A DNA stretch of 64,000 nucleotides from a virus: positions 23,012-87,011 of the IMG/VR virus record IMGVR_UViG_3300033153_008530, one strand, 5' to 3'. Each line of letters opens with the position of its first letter. Positions within the stretch are counted from its first letter, which is position 1. The notes beneath the pieces were generated by a model. It ran no database searches. It saw nothing but the letters and a program-made list of their open reading frames with translations, and was not told the origin of the DNA. Positions 58,901 to 64,000 of the stretch are shown one piece after another. The translations under genes were made by a program, and so were the position numbers.

Positions 58901-59215
58901 ATCATCTAAAGGAGCAAGCAATCTTTTAGCAGCAGGATTTCCATGCATGACTTCATAAGCAAATCTTGCCTTCATCATACCATCTAAGTTTGGTTCACCT
59001 CCTTCTTGTGCCAAAGGTGTTTCTCTTACAACATCTTCATCAAACTGATGTGTTCCTGAATAAGGTGGTAAAATTCTACCATTAGCCCATAATGGAATTC
59101 CAGTTTGAGACATGTCAATAGATCCATCAGGTGTATGAATATCTATATGAGATCTATCTCTATAAGGAGAATCATCTCTATATCCCATTTTTGATATGAA
59201 CTTCTTATTATGCAT
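52904..59215 (-). CDS. N-terminal part of a split giant structural protein
   Basis: 2,103 codons; the last 16 or so (from DKRGSNF) are a frame-shift product of the tandem duplication. The ATG at 59215 shares its A with the upstream TAA; MGYRDD at residue 10 is an alternative start. The head (YRDRSHIDIHTPDGSIDMSQ, then GIPLWANGRILPPYSG) is typical of large structural proteins of crAss-like and related phages. GG peptides follow (LAQEGG, LPKTQFGG, LQKGG, LQRGGG, LPKAQKGG, FQKGGSVPKFQDGGG). Two GGEY-type helical modules occur near residues 195-225 and 1550-1585. A segment with FTVVEPQSD near residue 487 and later YLQQLVKEGYTTIDLPLGE resembles a phage polyvalent-protein domain. Probably tail-associated; role unproven. 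Confidence 0.72.
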   Translation of the reverse strand: MHNKKFISKMGYRDDSPYRDRSHIDIHTPDGSIDMSQTGIPLWANGRILPPYSGTHQFDEDVVRETPLAQEGGEPNLDGMMKARFAYEVMHGNPAAKRLLAPLDDPYIFTGTEPYTTPEMAGNPGSHYMFSVDNYAVPSIQEGPDGQLFYNTDASPEDREAMRFDRPEDAQYFAEENYKRVSPLFRHNLDEEQDGGEYEELDLTDEEIEEYRRGGHVVEELPKTQFGGKFKLRTKPSNVSGYTNIRYPITTTVPFKPFTSSYKPRSIDWGHALREIPQGPYRSMPLIDKVQREGINHTLRLADEIRKLQSTLPSIKLNNEYDLGQFKKKYLQNKGLKQEDFKLLDDYVLDNNLFGEIQPIDLANSIHNDLTLPVTVQKLYKPKLDFRAKNKILSEVGVRGYRDFIQGNLEPQDTYLETYTPAEYRDSPNHEYAIYTINTPGTNVIGDKHFGNETTIPPLAPGHHAAAGPTTIAHMRGFKHLDDPTHFTVVEPQSDPMQPGKGGENIKEVLVPPKSWEEFKQDNNEFTVIHGTKRESRYFKRFGNDTWGVEKYRVEDGKKTLLGDASVMRDYEMREFYSHNAESITGTSNKNSNANKFLKLLQGNKGTKAKDRRYQKLNTYAYLQQLVKEGYTTIDLPLGEIATSTQGDRSEYIHDKQTTEDIIKLKKDNFNEIEKQESLLRQTKDKYKSVRIKYKEKMKDTKSSHDEIVQKYLDTKGYSLESLAKKYPDTFLAYNPDGSLSDKVGYQSFRDKDAELSKMVNDISSYLMLPDNISIAGTKSKGEVLAEDYFKMRYGEETEYRYIREERLEWFKKMTETIDKDSYKAYKTKVRENNKLTEIFSQKELEKNIEVARIKQLLEVLDPPIPEITIHQRNYDGSHKNFIQKEFKDWINIVTDEFGYKLMQIKVDPAFINKVNNIKLQKGGEIQKLQRGGGKGLKLVEPIHPPSYKNPFNLNAYRNFWFNAVNPVGYKKSHFKNIPSVYRENIKLNADERAMKTGEMLSQGAYNYALSQYKNDPIRAKDDYFITPERLENMRLATLKSGQSRVDAFRVGLGLDQQHNTFSLNPDGSYRINDFTPGQNSILGKDEYFNTLLSDMEHFNLLKQYPKEADALILNNELKGVQKNFNKRIAERAQDKLRRGETLSPQEQKAYFTYALSNSPGSESAYNPSQTVQKSLYPLDNPFATHSVYDEGHNIMGGYRWDVQPQIGKGSSGFDQTRFQYNDTWDLHPLQKSESKFIPKFLKDTDLLRFMGGKPFDIKGNYIIDNRTGNIVNQYQKGGSLLKTIGKKLFNVPSITGTRTSWSGVPQIYNPYFRKFDNISADLPYLEAMGGFANQSVNLWDDKYKQDLKVLNDKKLQIIDPEAYDIKVTDYDTEWWRKNYEHQVLEGKSKEKYQEEYTAWLQKNPTPISLEQMESLSYEGLANLVEQSKKIRDRNLQSFNLDLDKYNLQKELDVAESNAYSNVPLLKRLTNYYFGDPYYKNWNYWDNYNEQFKPMEDNIRQINKMHPEHDSYDAIKPLSDKYYDFKKYIYNPETHVDLNPDFEDPYLPVEQLGGEYMDLDLTEEQIQNFKNQGFEIDELPKAQKGGVIKPAVNNFLRKYHINEKGFTNTLDTRIAKQLIKDASHFGLTAVPTSKGTYYLSQDGNKPYNLAKLYKDWTVNGSTKELHELQTAYLESMGKTHDTRQMIEKYYKDAPVTSIHGSELRLQDYPQVGEIGMHNSSKLKKPEGLWYGKGNSWRDWSQYEMPEKFHGSNPFSLDLSYGHGPDKVVKLTRPESIVQFTDAFGKSLMPGVPLMSGIDWREVANRFGGVEISPYRELRDLSWSDDWSVDSGAVWNKRAIKGHQRIPGIDQSRPEWDFQKGGSVPKFQDGGGYYYIDPETKERVWVENVRNHSDRGYYDNKGEWHNQPLTISKFKNEEEFNAAQEYVEKDTQRIIQEEDQRNQRQALNEKYIKEHENAELVFNTDGTPKLTKGKDGKDYMTYKYKGDGSKKDAYNEVYKVSKKDAMFLRDPRDPDNPDKGSSTFYEDVIIVDKNDKPLYKNPTTLLSESEYGGIYGKYYGSDIPYIPGMTKEEVTSDPGLLEQVKYDKRGSNFRSRTTRTSKIL
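52909..53015. repeat. 52-bp tandem duplication splitting a gene
   Basis: Positions 52909-52963 are identical to 52961-53015: 55 matching bases at a period of 52. The unit is not a multiple of three, so it shifts the frame and separates the reading frames starting at 59215 and 52962. Deleting one unit restores a single frame. It may be a real duplication or an assembly join. Confidence 0.95.
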
Positions 59216-62200
59216 TATCTTGGTGAGAATTGATCTTTCTGATTAAATATTTTAAACCACATTTCTCTATTGGTCTGGTTCTTTCTTCTAAACTTAACCT
59301 TATTCATGTAATGTCTGAATTTTTTTCTTTGATGCGGGGCTTTTGCATAATCTAAATTGTTTTGATTTAGATTTCTTATGTAACCGTTATACTCAGTATC
59401 CCAAATTGGTTGTTGTGAGAAAGCTCCAAACTGATTTATAAACTCACCTCTATCTCGTGTGATATCCCAGAATTGGTTTAATCTATATCTTTGTTCAACT
59501 TTGTTATAAAGTATATCTATATCCTGAGTTGCTAAGTTCACCTGTGGAAAGTTAAGTAAGGCAGGTGCGTCATTCTTTGGTGCAAGGTTTAACTTTAATA
59601 ATCCAGATACTTGTTCTGTATTATATACAACTACCTCATCAAAATTATAATCTAGATCATGAAATTTGTCCATACATTCATTATCCCATATATAACATTC
59701 TAATAGATATTGAAAACTCTTAACAGTGTTTACTGTTTGTCCATATGGAATATCCATTTCAATTTCCCATCCATGCTGTATTCCGTAATATTCACCAAAA
59801 CTATCACATCTTACGTTATGTTTCCATATACCCTCATCTTTGGTTGTCATGAAAAGATTTCTACCAGGTAAAGATAAATCAGGATACCAATCATGGAATG
59901 ATATCCAATATCCTAATTTAGCATCATATGAAACAGTCCAACTTGCATCAATGAAATAAGTTGGATCACCTAATAAAAACTTATATCCAGTAGCCACCAC
60001 CATAAACTTAATTCCCCCTATCCATTCAATTGAACCAGGTACAACTCTAGGATGTAATTTGTAATCCTTTTTACAGAAATACATAATACCGTTACTGTTA
60101 TCATATATAGATTGACAACCTATACCAGCAACAGGATTAGATGTTATATCAAAATCTGGAAAGTCTTCAAGAAGTTTATATGGCATATATTGTTCAAACC
60201 ACCATTTCATTCCTTCAGCAGATATCTCATCAAGCTTGTTTGCAAAATGAAATATTTTTCCTTGATTCTGAGACATATAGAACATCCCTGCAGGAGTATT
60301 TGTAACACTTAGTCTGTCCTGACATGATCCAAATTCAAATGAAGGATCTGCATTAACTATATGTTGAATTGGTTGTGCAAATAGACCACCATCTCCAATT
60401 GTTAATTTTTGCTTCTGATCATACTTCCATGAATCTTCAGCAACAATTTTTGCAGGAGCTTGAGCATCAAATAGTATGTATGCACCACCTAGTCCCACTT
60501 GTCTGACTTCAGTGACCTTACTTGTAAAATCTCTATAGTTATTAACTAAATAGGAAGTCCAATTATCATATCTTAATTCTTTATGCTGTGGTAAAGAATA
60601 TATCATTCTGTTAGGCCAGTATGTAAAGCACTTCTCTGCCTTTTCAGGATCATAATCTCTATACTGTAGACTTCCCCATGATGCAAATTCCTGATAAAGT
60701 CTGGAAACACTTAATGAATAGTCATACTTATAATAGTTTCCTGCTTTAATGATGTCTGTTGCAAACAAGGTTGGAAGATCAGTCAGCTTTTGTGGATCAT
60801 AATATCTCTTTTCTGGAACATTATCCCAATCTCTTAAATCAATATTAATCTCACTCTCAATATAAAAGTCTCTTACACCACTATTAAATAAATAGAAGTA
60901 AGCTTCTTTAATCCAGAAAACGGAGTTTGCCCAACTATCCGCACTTGCATCTGGATCTGGCTTTGTTCCATCTCCTGTGTCATATAAACCCTCATTAAGA
61001 TTACTTCCTCTATCAAAGTTGTGAAAGTTACTTGGTACTATAGTTGAAAAATCCATGTTAAATAAACCAGATATAAATGTATCTGTATCAAAATCTTTTG
61101 AATCAAACCAATAAGTTGAATAAGGTAACATATACCTTAATCTATAATTAAATTCAAAACCATCTGGTTGATTAAACATCCAATCATAGAAATAGAACAT
61201 TGTGTTCTTTTCCGTATAACGTCCTATATATGTATCTCCTCCAAATACAACTCCTGATTCAACAACTGTATCTCCCTGATTAGCTAAAGTGTTATCATAC
61301 TTAAAATCAAAAACACAATTTGATGCAGGAACTTGAATAATACTATCTAATTGTCCGTACTGATTTCTTATTCTGTTTTTCATGGACGTGTAAAAAGCAG
61401 CACTATATGGTCCATCCTCAAAAGCATTTGACCAGGGAGATGTCAAAGTTATATCATCTCCATCATCACCCGCTTCTTCATCATAATTATAATAGTTTGA
61501 ACCTAAATCAGCTATTCTTAATCTTGACTTATCATCATCATCGTACTCATGATAAGGTTGAATATCGTTTGTAACCTGAAGTACAACAGCGTCTCCTCTA
61601 AATAAATTATTAATTCTGTATCTTTTAAATGTAGAAATACCTGTTGTAGGATCTAGTTTATCTGTATTAAAATCCTGTACATGATTATCCAGATAATTTG
61701 CTGCATTAATTAAACGTCTTGTTCCACATTTACTAGTTTCTCCTGGAGTATCGTGTATTCTATTATAAAAACAATGTGATCTTGCTGCTAAGGCATAATT
61801 CTTAAATGGAACTAAGTTTTTAATTAAACGTAAGGCTGCTTCAGTTCCTTCACACCAGTAATATGAAAGCATAGGAATATTAAATATCAATTTTTGTAAG
61901 CCACTAAATCCTCCTGAATTTTGTTCGTATTGAATTGCCCAATCTCCCAATTTTTTTAAATTCCATGTATGAGGAGCTCCACCAGTTATAGGAATGGCAT
62001 AAGCTCCATTTATTGCAGTATCAACGCCTTCTAGTGCACCACCAATTAATGTATCATTACCAGTTCCAAACATTGCACTTAATGATCCACTTATACTATT
62101 TATACCAGCTGTTGCAAGAGCCTGCGCTCCTCCTGCAGCTATATTTGCTGATGCTGTTCCAGCTAAAGCTGACGCACCTGGTCCACCTATTCCAGACCAA

Positions 62201-64000
62201 AAATTTGTTCTTACCCCTCCACCTGGTACAACTGGAGTAAAATTAGTTCCAGTAACAACACCTGTTGAAGGAACACCCAATATTGACCAAGTTCGCTGAC
62301 CTTGTGCTTCAGGATATTTAACTTTATTTGGAGATCTTGTTACATTTCTTTTACCCGTTAATGCTAAGAAGGCTGTTCCCAAACCAACAATAGCAGCCAC
62401 AATAAATGCAAAATTTGATAATACTTTATGTGAGGGATGGTCTTTTACAAGATCATAATTTCCTTCAACATCACCATGTAATAACATATTAATCTTGAGC
62501 TCATCAGCTCCTAAAAAGGGATGTCTGAAATTTGTATCTGCAGCATGAAAAGTGAATGTGTCTTTAAGGAAATTCCATTCATCTAAACCTAATTTATTAA
62601 TATCTGGATATGGTCTTTTAGTTGGATTATCTTTTCCTGGCATTTTCTCCCTGCTAAAAAACATATCCTCATGAAGATCATTATAGGGGTAATTTTGGAA
62701 TAAACCTGTTATGTTATCTTTAGCTACTTTATCCGCTAGTTTATACTGACGCATGTTGTTTATGATCCCTTTTGCAACAATTGTTTTATTACCTTCTCTT
62801 GAACCTCTTAATATCTCGTAACCAACAATACCCGGAATTGGATTTCCATCATTGTCTACAGGTGCTTGTATATTTTCAAATCTAACACCAATTACACGTA
62901 TTGGAGTTGTATCACCAGCATTAACTTCACTTTTAAAATGCGCAGCTTCAGGCATTGGGGCCATTGAACCACCTTGTGGATAAACACAATAATCAGGCAT
63001 CTTATGATGTCTTATGTTTTTACCACATAAATTCCCCCAAATATCTGGCATATTATCAGGATATTTTTCTGTTGACTCCCAATATCCCATGTCACCTTCA
63101 GCAATAACAGTTCCTTCTCTAGTCTCATATTCTGGTGTAAGAGGTGAGGGAAGAGATACCGCATTCATAAATGCTGTATTATAAACTTCCCAGAATTGAG
63201 GAGTATATCCCTGATCAATTTCAATTGCATTAAGACCATATGTAGGTACTACTTCTGCGTTATATGCTGCTCTTCCTGGAATATGATAAGAAGATGATTT
63301 ATCTGCTGTGTTATATATCCATCTAATAAAAAATGAATATTGTTCATCTCTTAAATAAGATGTTATATTACCACCCTTTTCATAATAGTCAGGAGGTAAC
63401 TCAACAGAAACCCATTTAACTTTAATATTATTTGCTCTTATTTGATAATTGAAATCAAATCTTGTTGTAGGAGCTACTCTTAAAAGATATTCTCCATTTC
63501 TATATATACCTTCAGATTTTTCATAGGATGGTCTTATAAGTGGTAAAAACTCTAAAGGAATGGTTTCTAAGTTCTCATTAAATCTGTCTATACTTATTGT
63601 TCCATAAGAAGTGCTATATGTCCCCATTCTCTTGGCAACAGTCTGTTGATTTACAACTCTTATTAAAACCAGTTCAAATTCATCATAGGTTTCATCAATA
63701 TTAGTTATTTCAATATCTAAAGAGCCATTAACATCTCTATGATCAAATAAAGCTTGAACATTTGAAGGAAGGGAATAGTCTGTAACACGCTGCTCATTTT
63801 TTGTATAGGCAATACATACTTGATAAGATCCATTAAGTAACTCTCCTCCATTTGGTCCCTGTGATACATATGTACAGGGCATTTGAGTTAATCTGGCTAA
63901 TCTTGTTTTTTCACAATCTAATTCTAAGGGATAAATAGGTTCACATACTATACAAGGACTCTCTTCTCCTCCCTCACCCACAGGTACGTCTTCACATATG
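59215..64000 (-). CDS. Large tail protein, crAss stabilization/muzzle-like (5' end outside window)
   Basis: At least 1,588 residues. The frame is open to the window edge: before the GTG at 63981 come in-frame codons ICEDVP, so the true start lies beyond 64000. The visible head (GSYQVCIAYTKNEQRVTDYS, then IEITNIDETYDEFELVLIRV) has the beta-rich pattern of proteins annotated as tail stabilization proteins in crAss-like phages. Residues about 522-543 form a strong hydrophobic helix (FIVAAIVGLGTAFLALTG), followed by an Ala/Gly-rich weakly hydrophobic stretch to about 670. The remainder is Tyr/Trp/Asp-rich, as in beta-structured tail proteins. The stop overlaps the next start (TAATG). It is probably a tail-hub or muzzle component. 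Confidence 0.65.
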   Translation of the reverse strand, partial: ICEDVPVGEGGEESPCIVCEPIYPLELDCEKTRLARLTQMPCTYVSQGPNGGELLNGSYQVCIAYTKNEQRVTDYSLPSNVQALFDHRDVNGSLDIEITNIDETYDEFELVLIRVVNQQTVAKRMGTYSTSYGTISIDRFNENLETIPLEFLPLIRPSYEKSEGIYRNGEYLLRVAPTTRFDFNYQIRANNIKVKWVSVELPPDYYEKGGNITSYLRDEQYSFFIRWIYNTADKSSSYHIPGRAAYNAEVVPTYGLNAIEIDQGYTPQFWEVYNTAFMNAVSLPSPLTPEYETREGTVIAEGDMGYWESTEKYPDNMPDIWGNLCGKNIRHHKMPDYCVYPQGGSMAPMPEAAHFKSEVNAGDTTPIRVIGVRFENIQAPVDNDGNPIPGIVGYEILRGSREGNKTIVAKGIINNMRQYKLADKVAKDNITGLFQNYPYNDLHEDMFFSREKMPGKDNPTKRPYPDINKLGLDEWNFLKDTFTFHAADTNFRHPFLGADELKINMLLHGDVEGNYDLVKDHPSHKVLSNFAFIVAAIVGLGTAFLALTGKRNVTRSPNKVKYPEAQGQRTWSILGVPSTGVVTGTNFTPVVPGGGVRTNFWSGIGGPGASALAGTASANIAAGGAQALATAGINSISGSLSAMFGTGNDTLIGGALEGVDTAINGAYAIPITGGAPHTWNLKKLGDWAIQYEQNSGGFSGLQKLIFNIPMLSYYWCEGTEAALRLIKNLVPFKNYALAARSHCFYNRIHDTPGETSKCGTRRLINAANYLDNHVQDFNTDKLDPTTGISTFKRYRINNLFRGDAVVLQVTNDIQPYHEYDDDDKSRLRIADLGSNYYNYDEEAGDDGDDITLTSPWSNAFEDGPYSAAFYTSMKNRIRNQYGQLDSIIQVPASNCVFDFKYDNTLANQGDTVVESGVVFGGDTYIGRYTEKNTMFYFYDWMFNQPDGFEFNYRLRYMLPYSTYWFDSKDFDTDTFISGLFNMDFSTIVPSNFHNFDRGSNLNEGLYDTGDGTKPDPDASADSWANSVFWIKEAYFYLFNSGVRDFYIESEINIDLRDWDNVPEKRYYDPQKLTDLPTLFATDIIKAGNYYKYDYSLSVSRLYQEFASWGSLQYRDYDPEKAEKCFTYWPNRMIYSLPQHKELRYDNWTSYLVNNYRDFTSKVTEVRQVGLGGAYILFDAQAPAKIVAEDSWKYDQKQKLTIGDGGLFAQPIQHIVNADPSFEFGSCQDRLSVTNTPAGMFYMSQNQGKIFHFANKLDEISAEGMKWWFEQYMPYKLLEDFPDFDITSNPVAGIGCQSIYDNSNGIMYFCKKDYKLHPRVVPGSIEWIGGIKFMVVATGYKFLLGDPTYFIDASWTVSYDAKLGYWISFHDWYPDLSLPGRNLFMTTKDEGIWKHNVRCDSFGEYYGIQHGWEIEMDIPYGQTVNTVKSFQYLLECYIWDNECMDKFHDLDYNFDEVVVYNTEQVSGLLKLNLAPKNDAPALLNFPQVNLATQDIDILYNKVEQRYRLNQFWDITRDRGEFINQFGAFSQQPIWDTEYNGYIRNLNQNNLDYAKAPHQRKKFRHYMNKVKFRRKNQTNREMWFKIFNQKDQFSPR

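Noticed and set aside
13783-59215. Whole-unit stop-codon reassignment (TGA to Trp or TAG to Gln) in the late block.
   Set aside because: Late genes of 1,100-3,584 codons are open in the standard code, use TGG for Trp and end in TAA. Only one suspicious TGA exists (50800).
63979-63981. GTG as the true start of the large tail protein.
   Set aside because: The frame is open upstream to the window edge, so the gene is cut by the window.
1-64000. tRNA genes, CRISPR arrays, insertion sequences, integrase or attachment sites.
   Set aside because: Gaps between genes are too short for tRNAs, apart from those examined; no repeat-spacer pattern, transposase or integrase motif was seen.

Overview
The window is a continuous stretch of a tailed bacteriophage genome, very probably a crAss-like phage (order Crassvirales) of a Bacteroidetes host. 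The evidence is a giant protein carrying the DFDID active-site loop of crAss-like virion RNA polymerases, a set of very large virion or cargo proteins with crAss-type N-termini, a compact replication module, AT-rich DNA and starts without clear Shine-Dalgarno sequences. The standard bacterial code fits: ORFs of more than 3,000 codons run open. I see no tRNA, CRISPR array or insertion sequence.

Layout. Positions 1-71 (minus) hold the start of a small membrane-protein gene that leaves the window. Positions 110-13645 (plus) form a tightly packed replication/recombination module. In order it encodes a DnaA-domain-IV-like protein, an unknown protein, a small membrane protein, a DnaB-type helicase, an unknown protein, a P-loop ATPase, an SSB-like protein, a DnaG-type primase, a 60-residue protein, a RuvC-like nuclease, two tandem paralogues, a PD-(D/E)XK nuclease and two small unknown proteins. 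A strong terminator at 10340 follows, then a family B DNA polymerase and a DUF932-like protein. A hairpin with U-tracts on both sides at 13649-13680 closes this unit and faces the convergent minus-strand unit.

Positions 13783-64000 (minus) are one 50-kb late block read right to left: a partial tail-type protein, a 2,787-residue structural protein now split in two, two Gln/Gly-rich structural proteins (1,166 and 1,517 aa), a conserved crAss-type protein (1,114 aa), and three giant proteins of 1,754, 3,584 and 3,086 aa. The 3,584-aa protein combines a PD-(D/E)XK nuclease, a P-loop NTPase, a zincin and the virion RNA polymerase. Each of the three giant proteins carries one zincin-like domain with the same HExxH-(about 50)-EE spacing.

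The strongest points for follow-up are: (i) the zincin domain present three times beside and inside the RNA polymerase; (ii) repeated GG/Q/P peptides across the Gln/Gly-rich structural proteins, which could be processing sites; (iii) a 52-bp tandem duplication that breaks a gene otherwise open for 2,787 codons; (iv) an in-frame TGA at the end of that gene followed by 64 more sensible codons, which end in the same C-terminal module as the neighbouring protein and at a TAA placed in a palindrome that also follows another late gene.
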